Assembly (NCBI GenBank): GCA_017405525.1
Contig: JAFRAH010000034.1
Span: forward strand, 32,421-96,420
From: Synergistaceae bacterium
GTDB taxonomy: Bacteria > Synergistota > Synergistia > Synergistales > Aminobacteriaceae
Direction of reading: 5' to 3'
DNA: 64,000 nucleotides
Position 1 is the stretch's first letter. Each line of letters begins with the position of its first letter. Made by a program: the position numbers and the translations under genes. The notes below the pieces were generated by a model that was not told the origin of the DNA, ran no database searches, and was given only the letters and a program-made list of their open reading frames with translations. Below, in pieces: positions 43,993 through 52,403 of the stretch.

Positions 43993-44961
43993 TTATTTGC
44001 GTCTTATCCAGAAAGCTCCGGGCTCACGTCCTGGTTGTCGGCTGAAGACCGGGAATTTTTCGGCAAGCTCATTGTAGTAGTGGTGCGTAAGGTAGTTCAG
44101 TGCCCCCAAAATCTCAAACTCACTGTTGAACGTCATGAACGCCTCAAGAAGATATTGCTCATTCCATAGCCTCACGTCATCATATAGCCAGCTGTCGAGG
44201 TAGTCTTTCGGGGTGAATATGTCGTGAACGTGGACGATTACCCCGGAGGTAAGAACCGGGAGAATTTCCAGGTACTCAGTTACTACATCACCTTGCGGGC
44301 GTATAATGTGGGACGAGTCGATTATGAGCATGTCATTTTTCCCCAGCTCCCTGAATATTTCCCTGTCAACATCCTCAAGCCTCGAACGTATCACCTTAAC
44401 CGGCAGTGTCTCAAGCCAAGGCTGCTCGTATGGCTCTATGCACTCGTGAACGCAGCTGTACCCCCCGCATTCCTGAACGTTCCGGGAAATGGCATTGTTG
44501 ATCATGAGTGTGGAGAACCCTGAACCAACCTCGATAATACGCGACGGCCTGAACTTCCGAACCATGCTGTAGAGATATTCCCCGTCCCCTGAGCAGTAAG
44601 CCCCGCAGTTGTAGTAGTATTCCCTTGAGCCTCCTGATGGCTTTTCTGTTGGTATTGCCGCAAGCTCATCGTTGTAGCTGAACGAGCGAAGTATTTCGAG
44701 CTGTAGGGAGTCGTTGAAGTCGATTCCCGGAAGCTCCCTGTCATCCCTGAGAGAATGCCGGAGATGCCTTGTGTTGAACATGGGCTCATAGTAGTGGTCT
44801 CTTATGGGGAACACACCGACAGAGAACAGTATTTTCTTGGACAGTGGAAGTCCCGTAATATGTTTCCGTACAAACCTGAAGAGGAACGCTCCCATGAAGA
44901 CGAACGGTGAGATTACCGCATCAATTAGCGGCAACATAAATTTCTTGAGGACGGCCTTCAT
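43993..44961 (-). CDS. class I SAM-dependent methyltransferase (Methyltransf_24 type)
   Basis: 322 residues. A hydrophobic N-terminal segment (about 10-30) may bind the membrane. SAM motif I is RIIEVGSGFSTLMINNAI near residue 145, and LIIDSSHIIRPQGDV plus VIVHVHDIFTPKDYL follow, as in family 24 methyltransferases. The substrate is probably a glycan or small molecule of the envelope, but this is inference. The promoter region carries five tandem copies of a heptamer right after the -10, with a possible leader ORF, which suggests repeat-dependent expression. Confidence 0.75.
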   Translation of the reverse strand: MKAVLKKFMLPLIDAVISPFVFMGAFLFRFVRKHITGLPLSKKILFSVGVFPIRDHYYEPMFNTRHLRHSLRDDRELPGIDFNDSLQLEILRSFSYNDELAAIPTEKPSGGSREYYYNCGAYCSGDGEYLYSMVRKFRPSRIIEVGSGFSTLMINNAISRNVQECGGYSCVHECIEPYEQPWLETLPVKVIRSRLEDVDREIFRELGKNDMLIIDSSHIIRPQGDVVTEYLEILPVLTSGVIVHVHDIFTPKDYLDSWLYDDVRLWNEQYLLEAFMTFNSEFEILGALNYLTHHYYNELAEKFPVFSRQPGREPGAFWIRRK

Positions 44962-45016
44962 GATACCGCCTCCGTTGCGTGGAAATATTTCTTTGTGTGT
45001 GGTAGTAGCTTGGGAA

Positions 45017-45109
45017 TTAACCGATAAGAGCTGTTATGAGGGCATAGTAGTGCCTGTGAGCTGTGAGCTGTGAGCTGTGAGCTGTGAGCATTATGGCAGT
45101 GTAATTCAA
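45017..45109 (-). CDS. possible 30-codon leader ORF containing the heptamer repeats
   Basis: On the minus strand, AAGGAGG is followed nine bases later by TTG (45107-45109), opening MNYTAIMLTAHSSQLTAHRH and ending at TAA 45017-45019. The repeat CTCACAG lies inside, so each gain or loss of a unit changes the frame. It may be translated from the extended -10 promoter at 45148-45156. Support is the ribosome site and position only; coding capacity this short could be chance. Confidence 0.25.
   Translation of the reverse strand: MNYTAIMLTAHSSQLTAHRHYYALITALIG
45054..45088. repeat. five perfect tandem copies of heptamer CTGTGAG
   Basis: CTGTGAG is repeated five times without mismatch. On the minus strand (CTCACAG) the array starts one or two bases after the -10 box CATAAT and so would cover the first transcribed bases of the methyltransferase mRNA. 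Seven bases is not a multiple of three. Such arrays change length by slipped-strand mispairing. Confidence 0.9.
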
Positions 45110-45118
45110 AGCTGTCAA
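45090..45118 (-). promoter_or_regulatory. near-consensus promoter upstream of the methyltransferase
   Basis: Minus strand: TTGACA (45113-45118), exactly 17 bases, then CATAAT (45090-45095). Predicted start about 45083, inside the heptamer array. Confidence 0.65.
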
Positions 45119-45147
45119 CCTCCTTAGTGATGAATTTATTCGTTGAG

Positions 45148-45156
45148 ATTATAGCA
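45148..45156 (-). promoter_or_regulatory. second, extended -10 promoter
   Basis: Minus strand TGC followed by TATAAT (45148-45153). A start near 45141 would put the AAGGAGG of the leader ORF about 20 bases into the transcript. No good -35; the T-run of the plsY terminator is there. Confidence 0.4.
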
Positions 45157-45165
45157 TGGTGAGGA

Positions 45166-45201
45166 CAAAAAAAATGACCTGCCCCGTTCTTGAGGCAGGC
45201 C
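45166..45201 (-). terminator. intrinsic terminator of the tmcAL-plsY operon
   Basis: Minus strand: CCTGCCTC pairs with the GGGGCAGG arm, then TCATTTTTTTTG. It lies a few bases after the plsY stop. Confidence 0.75.
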
Positions 45202-45206
45202 GCCGA

Positions 45207-45836
45207 TTACTTCAACCTGTTTTCTGTTCCGTGAATGAGCCTGTCTATGTTGCTCCTGTGCCGGAAAACACACAACGCCGCAAGTATACCCGACACAATG
45301 ATATATATTCCCGGCGCACCAAGCATCGCGAACCCTATGGGCATTGCCACCAGTGAGAGCATTGACGCGAGGGAGACATAACGGGTTACCTCCATGATGA
45401 CATACCAGAGGCCAGCGCAGAGAAGCACAACCGCAAACGACTCATAGGGCCAGATGAAGAACAATGTCCCGTAAGTTGTTGCGACACCCTTCCCGCCCCT
45501 GAACTTCAGCCACACGGGGTAATTGTGCCCGATGACTACAGCAAGAGCCGAGATTGCCCGGAGCAATTCCTGTTCCTCTTGGGGAGCTATTCCCGCAACA
45601 AGAAGTAACGCAAACGCACCCTTGAAGATGTCGACGAACCCCGTGAACCATGACCACCCTAGACCCATTGCACGCCTTACGTTCGTTGCACCGATTGCGC
45701 CGGAACCTATAGTGCGAATGTCGAGGTTGTCGCGTTTTCCGTTCTCGTCCTTGTGAAAGAGTTTAGTGATTACGTAGCCTGTCGGAAGTGAGCCTATAAG
45801 GTAAGATACTGCCGCCCATAAAATTATACTGCGCAT
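45207..45836 (-). CDS. plsY: acyl-phosphate:glycerol-3-phosphate acyltransferase
   Basis: About 210 residues from ATG 45836 (MRSIILWAAVSYLIGSLPTG), behind AGGAGG. Multi-pass protein with the PlsY motifs: GSGAIGATNVRRAMG, VIGHNYPVWLKFRGGKGVATTYG and the C-terminal HRSNIDRLIHGTENRL. It starts phospholipid synthesis at the inner membrane by acylating glycerol-3-phosphate from acyl-phosphate. The open frame continues upstream to 45935 but that part overlaps the previous gene. Last gene of the operon. Confidence 0.93.
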   Translation of the reverse strand: MRSIILWAAVSYLIGSLPTGYVITKLFHKDENGKRDNLDIRTIGSGAIGATNVRRAMGLGWSWFTGFVDIFKGAFALLLVAGIAPQEEQELLRAISALAVVIGHNYPVWLKFRGGKGVATTYGTLFFIWPYESFAVVLLCAGLWYVIMEVTRYVSLASMLSLVAMPIGFAMLGAPGIYIIVSGILAALCVFRHRSNIDRLIHGTENRLK

Positions 45837-45856
45837 TGATTTACTGCCTCCTAATC

Positions 45857-46939
45857 TTAGTCTGTACCGCTGATACGGTCCGAGCCTTTCTTTATGCCGA
45901 GCCCCGCTAAATCCTTGTCCTTGAGCCCGTCCCACCTGAAATTGAGCACTAACAGGAACAACGCCGAGAACGGGTCAACCCTCCACTTTTCATTTTCCCT
46001 GAATGCCTCGTGAATCGTCTTGAGCTGACGAGTTCCCTTGTCGTCTTTCTCCATGTCAGCAAGGAATTTCCTGACCTCCGAAATTGTGTCTATACCTGCC
46101 GCCCTGAGAATGCCACAAAGATTCGTGAAGCTCTCACGCAAATATTCAGCACTTGGGGTAAATTCAGGAAACCCGGCATTTATTGCGGCCTCGTTCCAGC
46201 GTCCCAAGAGTGAAGGCTCATCCCTGAAGAGCTGGTAGAGTTCCTCATCAGTGAAGAGTGTTTCAGCCTCCTGGATTTCTGGTTTCTTGAGGGCTGTGCG
46301 TTCAGGTGGAGGGACTAACAACGCCTCTTCCCGGATTTCGTCCCTGAGAGTGAGGAAACCTTTATCGGCCTTCTCCAGCATTGCCCCCAAAAGGAAGAGT
46401 TCACGGGTAAATTCCTCCTCTGAGGCCGTTCCGACTGTCTGGTTTACTTTCGGGAGGATTGTTGCCCACACTTCCTGGAGCATCGTTCGGAGTTCAAGCC
46501 TGAAGTTTAGGTCTTTGTACTTCGCCCATTCCTTGAGGTTTGAGCGTGATTGTGAGAGTGAGAGAATGTACACAACAGCAGGATAGCCGAAACGCCGCGG
46601 GTCTCTGAGAGTGCCTGAGTCTGACGGCAGGGATCGTGAAGGGTCAACGTCAAATTCAGACTTCACGAGCTCCTCAATCTTCAGGACATCGGCGGGAAAC
46701 CTCAAGAGCACCCTCACAGTAACGAGGTCAACACCTGCAAGGTCCTTCTCCTCAAGGTTGGCGAGAATGTTCAGGAGTTCAGCGGGAGGCTCAGCCCATC
46801 CCTCAATGGCATAGAACTCGACACCCTCAACTTCAACGAGGTCTTGAATGAGGTTGCGTATTCTTGCGGCGTATTCCTCGTAGAGTTTGAGGCTCTCAAC
46901 GTAGCGTATTCCGATTTCGTCAATCCTTCGCCTGTTCAT
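45857..46939 (-). CDS. divergent RelA/SpoT-domain protein
   Basis: 360 residues. Residues about 20-175 follow the RelA/SpoT nucleotidyltransferase pattern: helical start AARIRNLIQDL, LAGVDLVTVRVLLRFPADV (D71-x4-R76), GYPAVVYILSL (118-128) and RLELRTMLQEVWATI (147-161). The usual E-x-Q-x-R-T motif reads R-L-E-L-R-T, so the catalytic Glu is replaced by Arg at that position. (p)ppGpp synthesis may therefore be lost or altered. Residues 230-360 form an unfamiliar helical domain. It lies between csaB and plsY with gaps of about 13-20 bases, in an envelope-linked operon. Confidence 0.62.
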   Translation of the reverse strand: MNRRRIDEIGIRYVESLKLYEEYAARIRNLIQDLVEVEGVEFYAIEGWAEPPAELLNILANLEEKDLAGVDLVTVRVLLRFPADVLKIEELVKSEFDVDPSRSLPSDSGTLRDPRRFGYPAVVYILSLSQSRSNLKEWAKYKDLNFRLELRTMLQEVWATILPKVNQTVGTASEEEFTRELFLLGAMLEKADKGFLTLRDEIREEALLVPPPERTALKKPEIQEAETLFTDEELYQLFRDEPSLLGRWNEAAINAGFPEFTPSAEYLRESFTNLCGILRAAGIDTISEVRKFLADMEKDDKGTRQLKTIHEAFRENEKWRVDPFSALFLLVLNFRWDGLKDKDLAGLGIKKGSDRISGTD

Positions 46940-46951
46940 GGGGAAATTGTA

Positions 46952-47908
46952 TCACAGCGCAAGGATTTCACTGCACAGCACATCAACATCGTAGACGCTT
47001 TCAGGTATCTCACGGGGCATCACCGGCTCCTCCCACCCGTCCATAACACACGGAACGCCTGACTGCCCGGCAAACTCCCTCACCTTCACGTCATAGGGCA
47101 TCATTGCGAGGGGCCTCCTGAATATCCGCGACAATACTCCGAAATGCAGCCTCATACCCACAGCAGACTTAGCCCCCGCCCATAATCTGCAGGCATCATC
47201 GAGGCTGTTCACCCTCACGACCTCACGAAGTCCGAGCGACTTTATGGCCTCCTCATCTTCCGGGGACAATGCCGCGCCTATCGTGTCATCGCCGACATGA
47301 GGCCGTAATGTCCTCACGTAGTCATCAAGTCCGGGACATGGCCGCAAATTCACGAGCATGTATTCAGGCTTTGAGGGGGGTAGTTCGGGCTTAAGGGTCA
47401 TCACGAGGTCGCAGCCCATTATGACATTCCGGCAGCCTAGCTCTTGGGCTGTTCGCATTGAGTTGTCATCACGGACTTGAAGCCTGACGCATGACCTGAG
47501 AGCATCCCCTGCAAGCGTCCGGGATATTCCGGCATTGAGTGGCCCGACCGACTGACCGAGTGCCGAGACCTTTACCCCAAGCATTATAGCCAGCCTGATT
47601 ATTCCCCAGTACCAGAGGCAGGACTTTATGCTTGTGGTGTCCTGAAAGATACCCCCGCCGCCCACTATGAGCCGTTCACTCTCACGGAATGCCCTGAATA
47701 ACTCCCTGATGCTCCACCTGTTCACAGCGTCAACCCTGAATTTCTGCCGGGTATCTTCCGGGCTGTTCGAGAGGACAAGAATTTTACTGCGTTCAAGCCC
47801 GCACCTGTCCAGAATGCCAAGACATGAGGAAAGAAGGAGCTCATCTCCCAGATTGCCGAAGCCGTAATAGCCCAGAAGTGCCGCAGTGTATCGCCTCATC
47901 TCCCGCAC
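46952..47908 (-). CDS. csaB: polysaccharide pyruvyl transferase
   Basis: 318 residues of the CsaB/polysaccharide pyruvyl transferase family. The N-terminal GYYGFGNLGDELLLSSCL, LIVGGGGIFQDTTS and SVGPLNAG segments are typical, and the late MRLHFGVLSRIFRRPL is conserved. CsaB pyruvylates a cell-wall polysaccharide so that SLH domains can bind it. This fits the SLH-like protein at 38.8-41 kb. The start is GTG 47908, or ATG 47899; neither has a good ribosome site, so coupling to the upstream gene three bases away is likely. Confidence 0.88.
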   Translation of the reverse strand: MREMRRYTAALLGYYGFGNLGDELLLSSCLGILDRCGLERSKILVLSNSPEDTRQKFRVDAVNRWSIRELFRAFRESERLIVGGGGIFQDTTSIKSCLWYWGIIRLAIMLGVKVSALGQSVGPLNAGISRTLAGDALRSCVRLQVRDDNSMRTAQELGCRNVIMGCDLVMTLKPELPPSKPEYMLVNLRPCPGLDDYVRTLRPHVGDDTIGAALSPEDEEAIKSLGLREVVRVNSLDDACRLWAGAKSAVGMRLHFGVLSRIFRRPLAMMPYDVKVREFAGQSGVPCVMDGWEEPVMPREIPESVYDVDVLCSEILAL

Positions 47909-47910
47909 CG

Positions 47911-49770
47911 TCAGCTGATTACCGGCCTAATGAGCCTGAGCACAGGGATAACCACGAACCTGATCACTCCTACAACAACGAGACCGACAACAAGACCAGT
48001 CCATAGCCCGTTGAACTCACGAAGAAGGATCAACATTAGCGGTGTGTGGAAGTGGCAGAAGCTGTTGATGACTGACGAAAAACCCAAGACTGTCCCGACC
48101 CTGAAGATTTCTCTGTAGCGGGCAAAATATCCGTTCCTCGCCAAAAATCCCCACAGGAGTAATGACGGGTAACCTACGAGGACTTCACGTGTTCTTGGCC
48201 GGGCAATTAGGAGGTGTTCGAGACCTTCACGCATTGACGTTTCGAGCTGTGAGATGTCCGAAACGTTGTCGCTCCTGAGTATGGCGAAACCAATTGCCCC
48301 CAGCAGTGCCCCGTAAAGTATGAGCTCACCCCATAACGGCGGCCGTGAAAGAAACTCTATGAGGCTCTCAGGGTGTACCCTACGTTTCAGGTCATGTAGC
48401 AATACTAGGACGGGGGGAATAACCAGAGTCATCTTAACGCCCGAGAATGTCCGAAGCCTCAGCATGAAGTCCGTAACGCTGAAGAATGACGCAAGAGCCA
48501 AGCCCCCAGCAATCACGAAAACGAACGCCGGGATTATCCGCCTGTTACGTGCCTCGTCCATCGCAAGCAATGAAGCCTCAACCGCAATCATCGGAGCCGT
48601 CAATGCACCGGCAACCCGCGCAATAATCGAGACCTTCAGCACAAGGACAGCTAGGATTATTCCCGACACAATGAAGACCGCCTTAACGTTCCGGGATGAG
48701 TTCATGCCCATGCGTGATAGGTATGAATACAATGTGAAGGCTAGGACTGCGGACATTGCGAGGGCAGCAAAAATATTTGGTGTCAGGTTTGCGGACGCGT
48801 AGACTGTCTCAGGCCATGCTAGATTGAAACCGTGAGCCTTGAGCTCCTCACCCAGAAGCCTGACTTCCTCCGCGTAATCCCTGAACTTGAAGCTGGCTGT
48901 GTTCATCGGTGCAGTACGGTAGAGCAGCAACCTCACCGAACGTTCAACCGCCGCACGAATCATCCTGTCTCTCAGTGCCTGCCGGGAAATCCTCCGTGAA
49001 GTCATCTCCTCGTTCGTTACGCTGTGGAGTGATAGGAGCATGGGGGAAACTGCCGCGTTGAGCTGAATTTCACCGACCTGTTTCGAGAACTCAACCTTTG
49101 CGAGGGGTATCCTGAGCTCAAGGGCAGCATTAGCGAGCGCACTGACATCGGGATAACCTGAGACGTACTCACCTGATGGCGTGAAGGCTGAGACAGGATA
49201 TTTGGCGTTGACGTTCCTGAGCATGAGTGCCGCCTTGTCCGAGAGATGCCCCGGTGATGGTGCGGGGCGGTAATATATCCTGAGCCCGGCTTTCGTCGCC
49301 GCCTCCAGTCCGTCAATGTCCGGGATTATGCCGGAGTTCCGTATCATGTTCGCGGGCATTGTGAGGAGTACCGGGCCTGTCCTGCCGTCAGGAACACCAA
49401 AGCGTGCCCTCAGCCATTCACTGAGCAGCTCCCTGTGCGGGCTGTAGGGCTTGATGGTTATGATTGTGCCTTCAGTGCTGCCTTCGGGGTCGTTCGGGGA
49501 CTTCATTTCAGCCTGGCCTACTCCGTGAGTTACGCTGTCTCCTGTGAGCTCACTGACCATGAGGCCGGTTAGCCCGTTCCGTACGAGGATGCTTATTGCC
49601 TCGTCAACGTCAAGCCCTGAGTTCTTCGCGAGGGCTGCTATTTCCCGGTAGTCAGCGAGAATCGATACGTTCTTGTTCGCGAGCTCAAGCCTCAGTCTTG
49701 GCAGAAGGCCGTAACACGCAAAGGCAACTACTAGAACTGTGAAAGCCGCCGCGTAAAATTTCTTCGTCAT
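47911..49770 (-). CDS. DUF5693-family membrane protein
   Basis: 619 residues. A hydrophobic N-terminal segment (AAFTVLVVAFACYGLL) is followed by a soluble domain of about 290 residues (VDEAISILVRNGLTGLMVSE), then about eight membrane segments (for example ILAVLVLKVSIIARVAG, LVVGLVVVGVIRFVVIPVL). I recall this family being found beside csaB in SLH-bearing bacteria; its role is unknown but an envelope-polymer function is likely. It is co-directional with csaB, and the ATG is preceded by GGAGAG. Confidence 0.72.
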   Translation of the reverse strand: MTKKFYAAAFTVLVVAFACYGLLPRLRLELANKNVSILADYREIAALAKNSGLDVDEAISILVRNGLTGLMVSELTGDSVTHGVGQAEMKSPNDPEGSTEGTIITIKPYSPHRELLSEWLRARFGVPDGRTGPVLLTMPANMIRNSGIIPDIDGLEAATKAGLRIYYRPAPSPGHLSDKAALMLRNVNAKYPVSAFTPSGEYVSGYPDVSALANAALELRIPLAKVEFSKQVGEIQLNAAVSPMLLSLHSVTNEEMTSRRISRQALRDRMIRAAVERSVRLLLYRTAPMNTASFKFRDYAEEVRLLGEELKAHGFNLAWPETVYASANLTPNIFAALAMSAVLAFTLYSYLSRMGMNSSRNVKAVFIVSGIILAVLVLKVSIIARVAGALTAPMIAVEASLLAMDEARNRRIIPAFVFVIAGGLALASFFSVTDFMLRLRTFSGVKMTLVIPPVLVLLHDLKRRVHPESLIEFLSRPPLWGELILYGALLGAIGFAILRSDNVSDISQLETSMREGLEHLLIARPRTREVLVGYPSLLLWGFLARNGYFARYREIFRVGTVLGFSSVINSFCHFHTPLMLILLREFNGLWTGLVVGLVVVGVIRFVVIPVLRLIRPVIS

Positions 49771-49799
49771 TGGGATAAATATCTCTCCTCTGTGAAAGT

Positions 49800-50939
49800 T
49801 TAGGGGAATTTTAGCACCTTGTGAGTTTCACGGGTCATGTCGGGCTTGTCCACCAGAAATTCATAGAGCCCTGATGCCTTACGTTCAGCCTGTGAAAAGT
49901 AGTTATCCCCGGCATCTTTCAGCCTCGTAATTATGGGAATGTCCGAACTCCCTGAATACTTCCTGAGAATTTCCCTGCCCCTCTTGTTGAACGCCAAGAC
50001 CCTAGCATACGGAGCTCCCCCATTGAGTGCCTCCCTGACATTCCCGCGCCTCAATCCCAGAAGTACATACACCAGCCGCCTGCGAATATGAGCCCTCGTG
50101 TATCTTGCGCAGACACAGCGGCCAATGAAGTCATCAAGTCCCGCTGAGTTCCTCCAGTGTTTCAGGAACAGCCCCTCGATGCCCTCGTCAATCCCGTAAA
50201 TTTCCCGGAGTTCTTCATGTGTTGACCTCATGAACAAGAACTGCAACAGCGGCCACATCCTGCCCTCATCACAGAGCCTGCCCTCACGTCCGGCCATGTC
50301 GAGAATTTCCCGCGAGTATCCAGGCATCATCTGAGCGTTTCCCTCAATGTCCCGGCGAATTTCACTGCTCCTGAAGTCTCCTGTCCTCCTGATGGGAATA
50401 GTCTTGATGCTGAAGCCCTGCCTTCTTATGCTGAGAATGTAGGAGAGTGCAAGCATGTTGTTGGGTTTGGCGGTGAAGTCATGGCTGCCGGGCATGACAT
50501 GTTCGAGCGCGAGGGAGTGAGCTTTTGGGAACGATGCCCCCCTGCCGAGCTCATCACGTAGAGCCTGCCTGTAGCCTTCGGGTTCTGTGGCCATTATCCC
50601 GGCGAGTGTGTCAGCGTCAAATTCCGGGTCCTCCATCCCGAACGCAATATGTGAGACAAATCCCAAGCGTCCGAGAATGTTCACCGCACCCCGCGAAAAA
50701 TCCTGACCTGCCGCGCACGCAAACAAGAACGGTAGCTCAATCACCAGATCAGCCCCGGCCATGACAGACATTGAGGCCCTCGTGAATTTGTCGGAAAGAG
50801 ACGGGCTGCCTCTTTGCGTGAAATTTGAGGAGAGAAGAACTACTACCCCTTCAGAATTTTTGAGGGACTTGGCATAATTCATCAATAATTCGTGGCCTTT
50901 ATGGAGGGGGTTAAACTCTGCAATTATCCCAATGAGCAA
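49800..50939 (-). CDS. tmcAL: tRNA(Met) cytidine acetate ligase
   Basis: 379 residues of the YlbM/TmcAL family. The nucleotidyltransferase motif GIIAEFNPLHKGHELL opens the protein, then VLLSSNFTQRGSPSLSDKFTRA and ADLVIELPFLFACAAGQDF, all signature segments. It forms N4-acetylcytidine at the wobble base of elongator tRNA-Met from acetate and ATP. First gene of the minus-strand run toward plsY. Confidence 0.9.
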   Translation of the reverse strand: MLIGIIAEFNPLHKGHELLMNYAKSLKNSEGVVVLLSSNFTQRGSPSLSDKFTRASMSVMAGADLVIELPFLFACAAGQDFSRGAVNILGRLGFVSHIAFGMEDPEFDADTLAGIMATEPEGYRQALRDELGRGASFPKAHSLALEHVMPGSHDFTAKPNNMLALSYILSIRRQGFSIKTIPIRRTGDFRSSEIRRDIEGNAQMMPGYSREILDMAGREGRLCDEGRMWPLLQFLFMRSTHEELREIYGIDEGIEGLFLKHWRNSAGLDDFIGRCVCARYTRAHIRRRLVYVLLGLRRGNVREALNGGAPYARVLAFNKRGREILRKYSGSSDIPIITRLKDAGDNYFSQAERKASGLYEFLVDKPDMTRETHKVLKFP

Positions 50940-51075
50940 GGAAGTTCACCTTTCAGTTTTTGGGAATATGGTAACACTTCAACGAGGGAGCAATTTTGTG
51001 AGGTTACGGGAAATTTTGGAGTTGTGATATATTTTCCCCGATAAAATTTTTACGTGAAGGACTTTATCTATATCC

Positions 51076-51690
51076 ATGATTGCAATAGTGAATTACGGCG
51101 TGGGAAATCTCTTCTCACTTCAAAGCTCGTTCAGTGCAATAGGCAAGGACGCGGTTATAACCTCAGACCCTGAAGACCTTAAGGATGCCGAACGAATAAT
51201 TTTGCCCGGTGTCGGAGCATTTGAGGATGCCGCCAAAAAACTTTTCTCGTCAGGACTAGCTCAGCCACTCTTCAATGAAGCCCATAACGGCAAGCCAATA
51301 CTTGGGATTTGTTTGGGGATGCAGCTGCTTTTCACGAAGAGCTACGAGTTCGGGGAACATGACGGCCTCAACCTCATACCCGGCGAGGTACGGGCAATAC
51401 GTGAGGTTATCCCTGAATGCCTCAAGATCCCGCAGATGGGCTGGAACTCCCTGAAGTTCACGAACAAGTCAGGCATATACTCACACACACATGAAGGTGA
51501 TTACGTCTACTTTGTGCACTCCTACGCGGCGTTCTGTCCTCCCGAATACATCACTGCAACGACGAATTACGGGGCTGACTTGACGGCCTCAGTCCAGAAC
51601 GGGAACATTTACGGTGTCCAGTACCACCCGGAGAAGAGCGGCAATGTTGGGCTTGATATTCTACGTTCATTCTGTGAGGTCAGGGCATGA
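51076..51690 (+). CDS. hisH: imidazole glycerol phosphate synthase, glutaminase subunit
   Basis: 204 residues, class I amidotransferase. NYGVGNLFSLQ at the start, LPGVGAFEDA, nucleophile Cys in GICLGMQLLF, and the His/Glu pair in VQYHPEKSG. With HisF it feeds ammonia into imidazole formation. First gene of the his-cbi run; its TGA overlaps hisA by four bases. Confidence 0.96.
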   Translation: MIAIVNYGVGNLFSLQSSFSAIGKDAVITSDPEDLKDAERIILPGVGAFEDAAKKLFSSGLAQPLFNEAHNGKPILGICLGMQLLFTKSYEFGEHDGLNLIPGEVRAIREVIPECLKIPQMGWNSLKFTNKSGIYSHTHEGDYVYFVHSYAAFCPPEYITATTNYGADLTASVQNGNIYGVQYHPEKSGNVGLDILRSFCEVRA

Positions 51691-52403
51691 TCATACTTCC
51701 GGCAATAGACATCTTCCGTGCTCAGGCAGTGAGGCTCTTGCGGGGCGACTACAACAACATGACCATCTACGACACTGACCCGGTGAACACGGCAATGAAC
51801 TTCAAGGCTGAAGGCGCGGAATGGATACACATAGTTGACCTTGAGGGCGCAAAATCCGGGCACCCCGTGAATCTCGATACCGTCATGCGAATACGTGAGG
51901 CTTGCGGCTTGAAGTGCGAGGTTGGCGGCGGCATAAGGGACATGAAGGCCATAGAACGCTGTGTGAATGCAGGGATTGACCGCGTGATACTTGGGACATC
52001 TGCGGCAACTCAGGAGGGATTTGCTCAGGAGGCAGTGAGGAACTTCGGGGGGAAAGTCGCTGTCGGCATTGACGCACGGAACGGAAGGGTTGCAGTTAGG
52101 GGATGGCTTGAGGATTCGGGTATTGACGCGTTCACCTTCTGCGGGAAAATTCAGGACGCTGGCATAAAGACCATAATCTTCACGGACATATCCCGCGACG
52201 GCGCAATGAAGGGCACTAACCGGGAGCTTTACGCCAAGTTACAGGGCATGTTCAGCGTGAACGTCATAGCTTCCGGCGGGGTAAGCTCACTTGATGACGT
52301 GAAGGCACTTTCGGGTTTGGGCATCTACGGGGCAATAATCGGGAAGGCATATTACACGGGGGCAGTGAAAATCTCTGAGGCAATCGAGGCGGCTAAATCA
52401 TGA
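51687..52403 (+). CDS. hisA: ProFAR isomerase (HisA)
   Basis: 238 residues, TIM barrel. LPAIDIFRAQAVRL carries the first catalytic Asp; EVGGGIRDM, GTSAATQEGF, FTDISRDGAMKG and IASGGVSSLDD follow in order. It isomerises ProFAR to PRFAR. HisA rather than the bifunctional PriA is assumed from position with hisF. Coupled by ATGA overlaps on both sides. Confidence 0.95.
   Translation: MIILPAIDIFRAQAVRLLRGDYNNMTIYDTDPVNTAMNFKAEGAEWIHIVDLEGAKSGHPVNLDTVMRIREACGLKCEVGGGIRDMKAIERCVNAGIDRVILGTSAATQEGFAQEAVRNFGGKVAVGIDARNGRVAVRGWLEDSGIDAFTFCGKIQDAGIKTIIFTDISRDGAMKGTNRELYAKLQGMFSVNVIASGGVSSLDDVKALSGLGIYGAIIGKAYYTGAVKISEAIEAAKS

Noticed and set aside
45837..45935. N-terminal extension of plsY
   Set aside because: Basic, low-complexity translation overlapping the upstream gene; the PlsY family start with AGGAGG is at 45836.
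50940..51075. Cobalamin or his leader riboswitch/attenuator upstream of hisH
   Set aside because: No B12-box-like sequence, His-codon run or terminator/antiterminator pair was seen in this short AT-rich gap.
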